Positions 47,065-58,380 of a stretch of DNA of 64,000 nucleotides are shown in pieces. The translations under genes and the position numbers were made by a program. Origin of the DNA: Strix aluco. Its lineage: Eukaryota; Chordata; Aves; Strigiformes; Strigidae. Positions within the stretch are counted from its first letter, which is position 1. Every line of letters begins with the position of its first letter. The notes under the pieces are model-generated. The model saw only the letters and a program-made list of their open reading frames with translations, ran no database searches and was not told where the DNA came from. The stretch is from the NCBI RefSeq assembly GCF_031877795.1, contig NW_027436640.1, positions 248,001 through 312,000 of the forward strand, given 5' to 3'.

Positions 47065-47449
47065 TGCTGACGTGGAAGTCCCGGACACAACTTATACGAC
47101 CAATTTGATCAAGTTGATGCCACTTTATTACAGGATACACATCAATTTATACACTATCAGAAGCTTCACGCAGCGCTATCTTCTTGTTAATAGGCTAAAG
47201 CTACTTGTTCACTCGCCCTTCTGCCCTCTATGATTGGTCCCGGTGTGGTGTCCATGCGCTGCTCTCCCCCCAGGTAGACCCCCTGTTTTCGACATTCCAA
47301 CATCTTTATCTCTTGGCCAGGAATGTAGTTTCTCAGGCCATCTTGGCCTTGTTTATGTCCTTGAACACAGCTGCAGCTTGCTGTTACAGTGAGGCCCCTC
47401 GGTCTGGATCGCTCACAACATGTCCGTTGTTCTCCAGCAATGCCACAAT
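47065..47449 (-). mobile_element. LTR-like insertion splitting a CR1
   Basis: CR1 sequence stops at ...gacacgctc and resumes at gctcgagtaattcaatgtcc, leaving about 385 bp of unrelated sequence. On the minus strand the insert starts TGTGGCATTGCTGG and ends ACGTCAGCA, i.e. TG...CA, and has a TAATAAAG-type polyadenylation motif near its 3' end. GCTC occurs at both borders, consistent with a short target-site duplication. This fits a solitary LTR, class not determined. Confidence 0.7.
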
Positions 47450-47610
47450 GCTCGAGTAATTCAATGTCCTTTTTGTAGTGAGGGGCCCAAAACTGAACAC
47501 AGTAATTGAGGTGCGGCCTCACAAGTGCCGAGCACAGGGGGAAGATCACTTCCCTGTCCCTGCTGGCCACGCTACTGCCGATACAAGCCTCAGTGCTTAG
47601 CATTAAGGAT
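47450..47610 (-). mobile_element. CR1 LINE, inverted (5' half of the interrupted copy)
   Basis: Continues the CR1 from the other side of the LTR: caatgtcctttttgtagtga, cagtaattgaggtgcggcct, agcacagggggaagatcact, up to about gatacaagcc. The minus-strand frame shows [19 protein letters not shown], a CR1 ORF2 C-terminal signature. Confidence 0.93.
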
Positions 47611-48592
47611 ATGTTCATTAAGGACAGCATTAAGTCCTGCTCCCCTGTCGCCTGCAGAATTGAGTTTTGTTTGTTACATGTGGTGGAGAGAAGGCTTTGG
47701 GGAACAGCGCTGCTCTGACCTTCACACCCTTTCCCCCCTTCCTCTTTGTCGGGCTTTCATAACCAATGACCAGAGAGCTGATGGCACAGCCCAGCAGACT
47801 GGCTTCAGCACAAGTGTGCCCTGTGCCGGGGAAGAGCCAATGCCAGGACGCACAGAGGAGGGAGATAAGCATGTTCAGGGCATCAAGGACTTGGGCTGAG
47901 TTGTCCCATCTTGACCATCAGGCAAGCTGCCTGTGCTAGGAAACACATGGGTTGCCAGCTCTCCTCACTCCTGTTTCTGATGAGACCTCTTGGACACACA
48001 GCCCTGTTTCCCTGTAGAACCACGCTGCTCCCAAGCAGACTGTGCACTCAGACACAACCGCGTTACTGCGGGTTGGTGAGTCACGGCCCCGCCATTGAGC
48101 TCCAATGGCTGCTGTGAGCAGGGGCTCTGCCTGCAGCAAACACTCCCCTGCCCGAGTTAAGAGGGTTAGTTTTCGACAGTGACGTCGCATTTTCCCTGGA
48201 TCAGGGAATTGCACACGGACAGTGACTGCAGGTCAGCTAACTCGTCGTTACACCATGAATTTTCCCCAGTCTCAGAGACTTCCCAAAGAGGTGCCCGAAT
48301 CTCCCCCTTCCCAGACCTGACCCACCACGTGGCTCTCCCCCGAGCCAGGCTCAGCTCCCGTGCAGAGCACAAGTGTCAGAACACTCACAGGAGGCTCTGA
48401 AAGGTAGAGAAGGGGCAGGGAAAAAGTCTCCAGCTGCAGCTGGGAAGATGCTGATGAAAGTGGACAACCAGACAGGGACAAAAAAGAAATTCATGTTTTG
48501 GGGGGAAGCGGCATGGTCATCTCCCCAAGCCCTCAGCTGCCAGCCAAAATGCCCTGGGCACCCTGAGCTGTCACACAGAGCCAGTCCCTTAC

Positions 48593-48705
48593 CATCCAGA
48601 CTGGGTGGGAGCGGCTCCCCAGCATGGCTCACTGCACTTTCATCCTCCATGGCCGCCATCCAGGTGTATTCCAGGGCCACAATCCCTGTATTGGACAGCT
48701 GGAAA
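48593..48705 (-). pseudogene. HYDIN: HYDIN-like exon 6
   Basis: Acceptor gctttccag, preceded on the minus strand by a long T tract, donor GGATG|gtaagg. It encodes FQLSNTGIVALEYTW and continues the strand begun in exon 5 when joined after TTCAC. 113 bp, open, ends in phase 1. Confidence 0.92.
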
Positions 48706-49541
48706 CTGGAAAGCAAGGAGGAGTTTAAAAAAAAAAAAAAGAAAAAGCCTAATAAATACAAAGTGAGTAGAGAAGTAACACTGTGTGGTGGGCTCCTGAC
48801 ACCCCTTTCTTTATGCTGAGTAGCATCTTCTTTCCCAGACAACTCTGCCACATCTAGATTGCTGCCCTGGGCTGCCCCAGAAGTATTTCCGAGTTTGGAA
48901 GTTACAGAGGAAAGGGCAGACATGGTGCCCAGGAGACTTATTCTGGTCTTACGTCTCCGTTTCACATTATTTTGACTGCAAACCCGTCCTTGAGCAGATA
49001 AGGACAGGCACCATGCAATGAAAGCAAAACCACGGCTGTTCTCAGCAGAAAGGCACAGCAGAATTGAACCTCTGCTGGCACGCCTTGGTGCAATGGCAGC
49101 CACCATCTCCTGCTTGGCTTTCTGTGCATATATATGGGCCCCAGCACCCAGCCAGGACTTGGAAAGGATGAAACAATAAAGGATTTGTTTAAAAGGATGA
49201 ACAGCAGGTGAGACTGAATGTAAAGCCCGAGAAGGGACTCAGGTCCACATGTGGGAGATCTCCAGGCCCTGGGATGTGCCAGATTATGTGTGGAAGCTGA
49301 AACCTCAGACTCAGCAGGCAGGAGCACCCCCCTCTAAGGCTGATCAGCCTGTTAGAAATCAGAAGAGGTTTATTAAGTGGCTGAGCAATAAACATGTCAG
49401 TGTAACTTTAGCAGGCACAGGACCATGAGTAGAAGGAAAAGCAGTGGCCACCGGAGAGCACAGCGCAGCTCTGGGGAAGCAGACATGGGTCAGCCCTGGG
49501 CAAAGGCAGTCCCCACTTGTAGGTCCCTGTCTGGCACTCAT

Positions 49542-49702
49542 GTGAACATCCTCGTCTGGAAGAGCAAGGTCTCCTTGAACTCAATCATGTCCGTCTTCAG
49601 CTTGAACTTGGCATAGTCAACGACAGCACTGAGGCGAAGTTCCACCTCACGGATGCTCTTCTCCAGGACAGTGTGAGCTGGTTCTGGGTCGGTCTCGATC
49701 AC
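49542..49702 (-). pseudogene. HYDIN: HYDIN-like exon 5, donor site lost
   Basis: Open for 53 codons and starts VIETDPEPAH, directly continuing exon 4 as in HYDIN. The phase required by exon 6 puts the exon end at TTCAC, followed by atgagt instead of gtgagt. The donor GT is therefore AT (plus-strand 49,540-49,541). Reading through gives TGA at once. The acceptor is also weak (tttggag, G at position -3). Confidence 0.88.
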
Positions 49703-50898
49703 CTCCAAACAGGAGAGGGAAGAATCACTGACCAGAGCCCAGAAAGCCAGGCTGAGCAGGGAATCTTTTGGCCTCTAAAATCAGCCACATATAAGGGCTA
49801 GAAAGGACCATTCCCATTTATTTCCCTCGAAAGATAACCAAATTTGACCCTTCCGCTATAGTATTTGTTTCTACCTACTGATCACAGCAGTCACCACGAC
49901 TGTGAATACACCCATGGGGACTATGACCGGGTATCAGCCTCTGTGTTTCAACCCTGTAGTGTCTGACCTTTTTCCTGGCCTCCTACAAGTCCAGCAGGCT
50001 TCCAAATCAGGATTAAGTTCCCCTGCTGGAGCTCTGTGGATGGAGAACCCCAAGACTGAACAAACCTAGAAAGCACCTTTTCCTTCTTGTCTCAGGAGAA
50101 AGTGCTTTCCAGATGTCATGTGCGGGGCAACAGCCACACTGGTGGTGGCTGGGGATGGGCATTTTGGGATGGGAGTGAACTCACTAGGAAAGTCTCCGAC
50201 TGCTGATGCTCTGATGGGGAAGAAGTTCGGTTTACAGGTCTTAAAATGGTTCAGAAACTGGGGAAGAACCATCACCCAAGATAAATGTGTCTGGCAACAA
50301 CAATAGTAAAAGCAAGAGTTTCTGGAGATGACACTTCTCCAGACTCCTGCGTGACTGCCATACAGTACCTGGGCTGCTCCATAATGAGACATCCTACACC
50401 ATACAGAGACCACAACCAGAACCTCTGGTACCAGTGTAGGCAGAGCTCAGAGCTCGCCCACAGCGTGCTGGTGGGCTAGCCAGCACACACAGAAGAGCAC
50501 TAGTGTTGCTCTCCACTTCAGAACAAGAGACAGAGCACAGTGGATTTAACTCCTTGTTGGTGAAAAGGTACTGAATCAGGTGAAGAGATTTTAACACCAT
50601 AAAATGTATTATCATAAAATGTGGCATTCAACACAGGCTGCAACACTTCTGCTTTTGGCAGAGACCAATAGTTTGCAAGTGGCAAAATGTCTCTTGTCAA
50701 AAAGACTTCCCCATCTTGTGGGGGTGTATCAGGCCACCGTGCATCCACCTCTCCTGAAATGCACTGCTGGTTAACCGCACAGGTGGATTAAATGTCAGGA
50801 GGAGGCAGGAACTGCTTAGCCAGCAGAGATGGCAGCCTGCTGCCGTTGGCTGTTCTTCTTGTGGATGCTCAGTTAGCTTTTGCTATTGTGCTTCTTAC

Positions 50899-51117
50899 CT
50901 TCTTCTTGACAGGCCATGTGGCTGCCGGGCCCCTCATGGCATCCACCCACTTGACGGTGTGCAGGCAGTCGTCCCAGTCGGGAACCTGCTCTGGCAGCAG
51001 CTGCAAAGCGATCCGAGCCACCTTACACCTCACAGGGTGCTTTTTGAAGGCGACTGCAATGTCCGATCTCAGGGTCACTGTGATGTTCTTAGCACAGCCA
51101 GCATGGAGGTGTCCCAC
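50899..51117 (-). pseudogene. HYDIN: HYDIN-like exon 4
   Basis: 73 codons, open, phase 0 on both sides. Residues GHLHAGCAKNITVTL and QVPDWDD..HTVKWVDA are diagnostic for HYDIN. Acceptor tgcctag, donor AAGAAG|gtaaga. Confidence 0.95.
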
Positions 51118-51453
51118 CTAGGCAGAACCAGAGACCGAAGACCAAACTGGAATCCTTGGCAAGGGCAGGACTGACAGCAAAGGGACTGATGTGCTGAGCA
51201 GCTGTGCCAGGAATCTGCGTCTTACTGTGTATCTATCTGAAGTTTGATAAAGTACAAACAAAAGATGCCACCTCCCGTAACATGGAGCCTTTTCTGTGGG
51301 GCAGACAGCCCTGCCCCAGCAAAGCCAGGGATCGCAGCTCCTACATGGCTCTGAGCCGGGCTCTCACTGGTCTGTGGGGACTCCCTGCGAGCTCCCGGGA
51401 ACCCGCCGGGCACTGCTTGAGCAGCGGGGAAAGGCAGAGCTGTCCAAGCTCAC

Positions 51454-51590
51454 CTGGGGGGAGAAGTGAAACAGGGCGCCTGCCAGCCACTCAAACCACA
51501 TCGCCTCCGTCCTGCTGCGATTGGTGATTGTGAAGCTCACGGTGTAGGGTGTCCCGATGTGACAGTCCCCGAACTGCATGTGATCCACCT
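51454..51590 (-). pseudogene. HYDIN: HYDIN-like exon 3
   Basis: Encodes VDHMQFGDCHIGTPYTVSF followed by an ASH-type strand and ending FHFSPQ. The phase only works with the acceptor gccag at 51,591-51,592, not with the nearby acag 7 bp upstream. Donor CAG|gtgagc. Confidence 0.92.
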
Positions 51591-52181
51591 CTGGCAGCTG
51601 TTAACAATGAGAGCAAGGGATCTCAGTGTGTGGTGAGGTCCATCTGCCCCCCCCCATCTACAGACACGTTATGTCCAACTCTTCCTTGCTCCAAACCTTC
51701 CTCCCCCTGGGAGATGCAGCTGCTCCCCATCCTACCACTTTCAGGGAAACGCCCTGACACATCCCTAAACATGTGGTTGCAGCTGTGCAGAGACATGCAG
51801 TACAGCCTGCACTGCCTCTGTGCACACGGCTGGCACGCTCACAGACCGCCAGCTCCGCTGGGTGACAGCACAGGCCTGCTCATATAGAGGACACAGATTA
51901 TCATACACGGTCTTCATCTCCACAATATCCCACGGGCGAGCAGACCTCCTTTTAGAGATACTCAGCTGAATGCTGGTATCTCTGACCCCACCCTACTAGC
52001 CTGTAAGCTTCTCCCTTGACAGAGGATCTTCCCTTTGTTCTCAAGTGTGGCTGCTCTCCAGGCTACAAAAGGCAACAGGATCTGTCTCCTAAGGTTGGAC
52101 CACACCTGCACCAGCACAAGGTGAGCAGAAATGTGGATTTTCCTATTCCTTGCTCCATCTTGTCAGTCTCTCCTCTCTTAC

Positions 52182-52439
52182 CCTCAATTATGTCTTCCTC
52201 CATATTGCCCTCAGTGTTCTCCTCGCTGTTTGCCATTAGTTCATGGATGTTATCTAGCATGAAGTCATCCTCGTAGCCTTCACCCACCAGCTGAATGTTG
52301 GTTTCTTCGTAGGGGTTGTCCACCACTGATAGGTGGATCCTCGCTTCCACACATTGGGCCAGGGTGGGTTTGAAAAGCACATCAAACTCTGCTGATTCCC
52401 CGTGATGCAGGACCAAGGAAGCGGTGTGAGGCCTCCTCT
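52182..52439 (-). pseudogene. HYDIN: HYDIN-like exon 2
   Basis: Acceptor ttgtgcag, donor GAGG|gtaagag, 258 bp, open throughout. It encodes LVLHHGESAEFDVLF (an ASH-domain strand pattern), then NIQLVGEGYEDDF and an acidic tail rich in Glu/Asp. It enters with two bases and leaves in phase 1, consistent with exons 1 and 3. Confidence 0.9.
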
Positions 52440-53024
52440 CTGCACAACAATGGAAATCAGAGAAAAGTGATACAGCTGTAGAGAGAAAAATATTTCCATG
52501 GGGTATAGGAGGAGTAAGAGGTTGAAACCCAGCTGTCTCTAAGCACAGGTTCTCCCACCGATGGTTCCAGACCCTCCTCCTATGGTCACAAGACTATGAC
52601 ACCACTGTGCATATCACTGCTAAAGTGTCTTAACCTCAGGGTAACACCCAGCTCTCACTCAAACTGCACCCAGCCAGCTCCTGCTATACATAAAGCTGAG
52701 TCAAAGGGTGGTTTTGATTTCTGTTGGCTGGCTGTGGGCTCAAGGGCTGCCTCCATTCAGGCTGGTAACTTCCCAAATGCAGCGAAGACCTCACTGAAGT
52801 GGTGATAGTCCCCCACAACTCAACCCCACCATGTCCAGAAGAACAGAAAAACTTCCTACAACTTGTTAGGAGGAAACCCTACAAAGCATCCACATGAAAA
52901 ACTAGGGGTACAGAGAGCCCCAGGAAAGAAACTGTGTCTAACATCTGGCTGCTGCTTGGCCAAGCCAAGAGCAGGGCACACATCTTCCCAATGACTGACC
53001 ACACTTGATGGTTATTGAATTTAC

Positions 53025-53133
53025 CTTCTCCAGGAGCATCCTCCTCCATGCCTGCAGCTTGGTAGATGCAGTGTGTGGCGGGCCTGGCTTTCAAGAAGAA
53101 AACTCCCCCTTCATCCAACAGGTCTATCATCAA
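53025..53133 (-). pseudogene. HYDIN: HYDIN-like exon 1 of window
   Basis: The acceptor ttcttag precedes TTG ATG ATA; the donor is GAGAAG|gtaaat. It encodes a 36-residue piece with DEGGVFFLKARP and ends in phase 1, which fits the next exon. This is the most upstream exon present; no further HYDIN sequence occurs before satellite B. Confidence 0.8.
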
Positions 53134-53416
53134 CTAAGAAAAGGGAACACAGAACACAACCCCACTGGTGTGGGTACAGGGTGGCATGTGGATTGACAAC
53201 GCACTGCTGCTGGTCCAGCATGGAGAACCCAGCATGCTACCCTGCTTCAAACACAGCTGTTAGCACAAAGTTTAAGTAAAATCAGACAGGAAAAAAAACT
53301 GATCAGAGGCATTGGAATGTAATTAAAATACAACCAAACAGTACAGGAAATACTAAAAGGAGCAGAATGTAATTAAACTACAATAGAGTTTAATTCAAAT
53401 GTAGTAAAATGGGAGT
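53134..53416. other. Junction between the HYDIN copy and satellite B
   Basis: AT-rich, non-repetitive sequence with two similar phrases (ggaatgtaattaaaatacaa and agaatgtaattaaactacaa about 50 bp apart). No further HYDIN exon. Satellite B begins at about 53,417 within a monomer (gagtactttgacc). Confidence 0.6.
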
Positions 53417-56400
53417 ACAGGAGTACTTTGACCCCAGCTTTAAGGCAGGCCTAATCCTGGGTTGCAACCCCAGACTCCTCCAAGGAAGATACCCAGGATT
53501 TTTTTTCTCCTGTAAAGCAAGAGGTTTGCTCCAGAACCCACCCAAGACTCCTCTCAGGCATGTCCTGCAGTGCTTTGACCCCAGCTTTAAGGCAGGCCTA
53601 ATCCTGGGTTGCAACCCCAGACTCCTCCAAGGAAGATGCCCAGGATTTTTTTTCTCCTGTAAAGCAAGAGTTTTGCTCCAGAACCCACCCAAGACTCCTC
53701 TCAGGCATGTCCTGCAGTGCTTTGACCCCAGCTTTAAGGCAGGCCTAATCCTGGGTTGCAACCCCAGACTCCTCCAAGGAAGATGCCCAGGATTTTTTTT
53801 CTCCTGTAAAGCAAGAGGTTTGCTCCAGAACCCACCCAAGACTCCTCTCAGGCATGTCCTGCAGTGCTTTGACCCCAGCTTTAAGGCAGGCCTAATCCTG
53901 GGTTGCAACCCCAGACTCCTCCAAGGAAGATACCCAGGATTTTTTTTCTCCTGTAAAGCAAGAGGTTTGCTCCAGAACGCACCCAAGACTCCTCTCAGGC
54001 ATGTCCTGCAGTGCTTTGACCCCAGCTTTAAGGCAGGCCTAATCCTGGGTTGCAACCCCAGACTCCTCCAAGGAAGATACCCAGGATTTTTTTTCTCCTG
54101 TAAAGCAAGAGGTTTGCTCCAGAACCCACTCAAGACTCCTCTCAGGCATGTCCTGCAGTGCTTTGACCCCAGCTTTAAGGCAGGCCTAATCCTGGGTTGC
54201 AACCCCAGACTCCTCCAAGGAAGATACCCAGGATTTTTTTTCTCCTGTAAAGCAAGAGGTTTGCTCCAGAACCCACCCAAGACTCCTCTCAGGCATGTCC
54301 TGCAGTGCTTTGACCCCAGCTTTAAGGCAGGCCTAATCCTGGGTTGCAACCCCAGACTCCTCCAAGGAAGATACCCAGGATTTTTTTTCTCCTGTAAAGC
54401 AAGAGGTTTGCTCCAGAACCCACCCAAGACTCCTCTCAGGCATGTCCTGCAGTGCTTTGACCCCAGCTTTAAGGCAGGCCTAATCCTGGGTTGCAACCCC
54501 AGACTCCTCCAAGGAAGATGCCCAGGATTTTTTTTCTCCTGTAAAAGCAAGAGTTTTGCTCCAGAACCCACCCAAGACTCCTCTCAGGCATGTCCTGCAG
54601 TGCTTTGACCCCAGCTTTAAGGCAGGCCTAATCCTGGGTTGCAACCCCAGACTCCTCCAAGGAAGATACCCAGGATTTTTTTTCTCCTGTAAAGCAAGAG
54701 GTTTGCTCCAGAACCCACCCAAGACTCCTCTCAGGCATGTCCTGCAGTGCTTTGACCCCAGCTTTAAGGCAGGCCTAATCCTGGGTTGCAACCCCAGACT
54801 CCTCCAAGGAAGATGCCCAGGATTTTTTTTCTCCTGTAAAGCAAGAGGTTTGCTCCAGAACCCACCCAAGACTCCTCTCAGGCATGTCCTGCAGTGCTTT
54901 GACCCCAGCTTTAAGGCAGGCCTAATCCTGGGTTGCAACCCCAGACTCCTCCAAGGAAGATACCCAGGATTTTTTTTCTCCTGTAAAGCAAGAGTTTTGC
55001 TCCAGAACCCACCCAAGACTCCTCTCAGGCATGTCCTGCAGTGCTTTGACCCCAGCTTTAAGGCAGGCCTAATCCTGGGTTGCAACCCCAGACTCCTCCA
55101 AGGAAGATACCCAGGATTTTTTTTCTCCTGTAAAGCAAGAGTTTTGCTCCAGAACCCACCCAAGACTCCTCTCAGGCATGTCCTGCAGTGCTTTGACCCC
55201 AGCTTTAAGGCAGGCCTAATCCTGGGTTGCAACCCCAGACTCCTCCAAGGAAGATACCCAGGATTTTTTTTCTCCTGTAAAGCAAGAGGTTTGCTCCAGA
55301 ACCCACCCAAGACTCCTCTCAGGCATGTCCTGCAGTGCTTTGACCCCAGCTTTAAGGCAGGCCTAATCCTGGGTTGCAACCCCAGACTCCTCCAAGGAAG
55401 ATGCCCAGGATTTTTTTTCTCCTGTAAAGCAAGAGTTTTGCTCCAGAACCCACCCAAGACTCCTCTCAGGCATGTCCTGCAGTGCTTTGACCCCAGCTTT
55501 AAGGCAGGCCTAATCCTGGGTTGCAACCCCAGACTCCTCCAAGGAAGATGCCCAGGATTTTTTTTCTCCTGTAAAAGCAAGAGTTTTGCTCCAGAACCCA
55601 CCCAAGACTCCTCTCAGGCATGTCCTGCAGTGCTTTGACCCCAGCTTTAAGGCAGGCCTAATCCTGGGTTGCAACCCCAGACTCCTCCAAGGAAGATACC
55701 CAGGATTTTTTTTCTCCTGTAAAGCAAGAGGTTTGCTCCAGAACCCACCCAAGACTCCTCTCAGGCATGTCCTGCAGTGCTTTGACCCCAGCTTTAAGGC
55801 AGGCCTAATCCTGGGTTGCAACCCCAGACTCCTCCAAGGAAGATGCCCAGGATTTTTTTTCTCCTGTAAAGCAAGAGTTTTGCTCCAGAACCCACCCAAG
55901 ACTCCTCTCAGGCATGTCCTGCAGTGCTTTGACCCCTGCTTTAAGGCAGGCCTAATCCTGGGTTGCAACCCCAGACTCCTCCAAGGAAGATGCCCAGGAT
56001 TTTTTTTCTCCTGTAAAAGCAAGAGTTTTGCTCCAGAACCCACCCAAGACTCCTCTCAGGCATGTCCTGCAGTGCTTTGACCCCAGCTTTAAGGCAGGCC
56101 TAATCCTGGGTTGCAACCCCAGACTCCTCCAAGGAAGATACCCAGGATTTTTTTTCTCCTGTAAAGCAAGAGGTTTGCTCCAGAACCCACCCAAGACTCC
56201 TCTCAGGCATGTCCTGCAGTGCTTTGACCCCAGCTTTAAGGCAGGCCTAATCCTGGGTTGCAACCCCAGACTCCTCCAAGGAAGATACCCAGGATTTTTT
56301 TTCTCCTGTAAAGCAAGAGGTTTGCTCCAGAACCCACCCAAGACTCCTCTCAGGCATGTCCTGCAGTGCTTTGACCCCAGCTTTAAGGCAGGCCTAATCC

Positions 56401-58049
56401 TGGGTTGCAACCCCAGACTCCTCCAAGGAAGATGCCCAGGATTTTTTTTCTCCTGTAAAGCAAGAGTTTTGCTCCAGAACCCACCCAAGACTCCTCTCAG
56501 GCATGTCCTGCAGTGCTTTGACGCCAGCTTTAAGGCAGGCCTAATCCTGGGTTGCAACCCCAGACTCCTCCAAGGAAGATGCCCAGGATTTTTTTTCTCC
56601 TGTAAAAGCAAGAGTTTTGCTCCAGAACCCACCCAAGACTCCTCTCAGGCATGTCCTGCAGTGCTTTGACCCCAGCTTTAAGGCAGGCCTAATCCTGGGT
56701 TGCAACCCCAGACTCCTCCAAGGAAGATACCCAGGATTTTTTTTCTCCTGTAAAGCAAGAGGTTTGCTCCAGAACCCACCCAAGACTCCTCTCAGGCATG
56801 TCCTGCAGTGCTTTGACCCCAGCTTTAAGGCAGGCCTAATCCTGGGTTGCAACCCCAGACTCCTCCAAGGAAGATGCCCAGGATTTTTTTTCTCCTGTAA
56901 AGCAAGAGTTTTGCTCCAGAACCCACCCAAGACTCCTCTCAGGCATGTCCTGCAGTGCTTTGACCCCTGCTTTAAGGCAGGCCTAATCCTGGGTTGCAAC
57001 CCCAGACTCCTCCAAGGAAGATGCCCAGGATTTTTTTTCTCCTGTAAAAGCAAGAGTTTTGCTCCAGAACCCACCCAAGACTCCTCTCAGGCATGTCCTG
57101 CAGTGCTTTGACCCCAGCTTTAAGGCAGGCCTAATCCTGGGTTGCAACCCCAGACTCCTCCAAGGAAGATACCCAGGATTTTTTTTCTCCTGTAAAGCAA
57201 GAGGTTTGCTCCAGAACCCACCCAAGACTCCTCTCAGGCATGTCCTGCAGTGCTTTGACCCCAGCTTTAAGGCAGGCCTAATCCTGGGTTGCAACCCCAG
57301 ACTCCTCCAAGGAAGATACCCAGGATTTTTTTTCTCCTGTAAAGCAAGAGGTTTGCTCCAGAACCCACCCAAGACTCCTCTCAGGCATGTCCTGCAGTGC
57401 TTTGACCCCAGCTTTAAGGCAGGCCTAATCCTGGGTTGCAACCCCAGACTCCCCCAAGGAAGATACCCAGGATTTTTTTTCTCCTGTAAAGCAAGAGTTT
57501 TGCTCCAGAACCCACCCAAGACTCCTCTCAGGCATGTCCTGCAGTGCTTTGACCCCAGCTTTAAGGCAGGCCTAATCCTGGGTTGCAACCCCAGACTCCT
57601 CCAAGGAAGATACCCAGGATTTTTTTTCTCCTGTAAAGCAAGAGTTTTGCTCCAGAACCCACCCAAGACTCCTCTCAGGCATGTCCTGCAGTGCTTTGAC
57701 CCCAGCTTCAAGGCAGGCCTAATCCTGGGTTGCAACCCCAGACTCCTCCAAGGAAGATACCCAGGATTTTTTTTCTCCTGTAAAGCAAGAGTTTTGCTCC
57801 AGAACCCACCCAAGACTCCTCTCAGGCATGTCCTGCAGTGCTTTGACCCCAGCTTTAAGGCAGGCCTAATCCTGGGTTGCAACCCCAGACTCCTCCAAGG
57901 AAGATACCCAGGATTTTTTTTCTCCTGTAAAGCAAGAGTTTTGCTCCAGAACCCACCCAAGACTCCTCTCAGGCATGTCCTGCAGTGCTTTGACCCCAGC
58001 TTTAAGGCAGGCCTAATCCTGGGTTGCAACCCCAGACTCCTCCAAGGAA
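53417..58049. repeat. Satellite B, first block: 147-bp monomers
   Basis: tgctttgacc recurs at 53,571, 53,718 and 53,865, exactly 147 bp apart; about 31 copies. Each monomer has the perfect 12-bp palindrome gggttgcaaccc, an 8-T run in caggattttttttctcc, and variable sites: gaagatAccc/gaagatGccc and caagaGgttt/caagaTttt-type. Five monomers with gtaaaagcaag are 148 bp. Because 147 is divisible by 3 and the unit lacks stops in some frames, very long open frames appear on both strands; they do not resemble any protein family and are not annotated as genes. Unrelated to satellite A. Confidence 0.98.
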
Positions 58050-58380
58050 GATACCCAAAAGGATTTTTTCCCTCAAAGGACCCTCTCTTCTCTGGCATCT
58101 GCCCAAGATTCCTCACAGACATGTCCCACACTGTCTTGAGCCCTGCTTCAGGGACCTGAGATCCCAGGTAAAACTCTTAGACTCCTCCAAGGAAGACACA
58201 GGGAATATTTTTTAGTATTAGGGAAAGCTCTTACCTCCAAGATCCACACCACACTCCTCCCAGGCAGCTCCCAGTATCTTCCGACTCTGCTTTAGGGACC
58301 TGAGGTCTCAGGTAGCAGCACTAGACTCCCCCAAGGAAGCTTCCTGGGTTGTCTTTTCTCCTGTAAAGGAAAAGTTTTGC
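58050..58380. repeat. Diverged satellite B monomers
   Basis: About 2.3 monomer lengths that still align to the unit (cccaagattcctcacagaca for cccaagactcctctcaggca; gactcctccaaggaagacac; ctgcttcagggacctgag for agctttaaggcaggcct) but at far lower identity, with ggattttttccctcaaagga at the left edge. It separates two homogeneous blocks and may be an older, unhomogenised form of the repeat. Confidence 0.85.

Larger units (their letters stand above)
33550..53133 (-). pseudogene. HYDIN: HYDIN-like C-terminal gene copy, decayed (22 exons seen)
   Basis: HYDIN is a very large axonemal protein of the central-pair apparatus (C2b projection) of motile cilia, built from many ASH/MSP immunoglobulin-like domains. 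Twenty-two minus-strand exons, in order from 53,133 down to 33,550, encode sequence matching what I know of its C-terminal part: PDWDD..HTVKWVDA, NTRVIEF, NFGTCFIY, ITFYPRE..ELIPFEINGL, SLDQEH, FKWDIK, YTEL.P..NWLN, KKDYKL, and a C-terminus like WVYYLKG. Most splice sites are canonical and most phases agree. It is broken: an in-frame TAG (46,017-46,019), a donor GT changed to AT (49,540-49,541), about 100 residues missing between exons 9 and 10, frameshifts in exons 12, 17, 18 and 22, and bad splice phases at exon 14. Exons upstream of 53,133 are absent because satellite B begins 280 bp away. An intact HYDIN is expected elsewhere in the genome. Exon numbers here are local to this window. Confidence 0.93.

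Noticed and set aside
48351-49106. 251-codon minus-strand frame around exon 6
   Set aside because: Only the central 37 codons are HYDIN; the rest runs through introns on either side of good splice sites.
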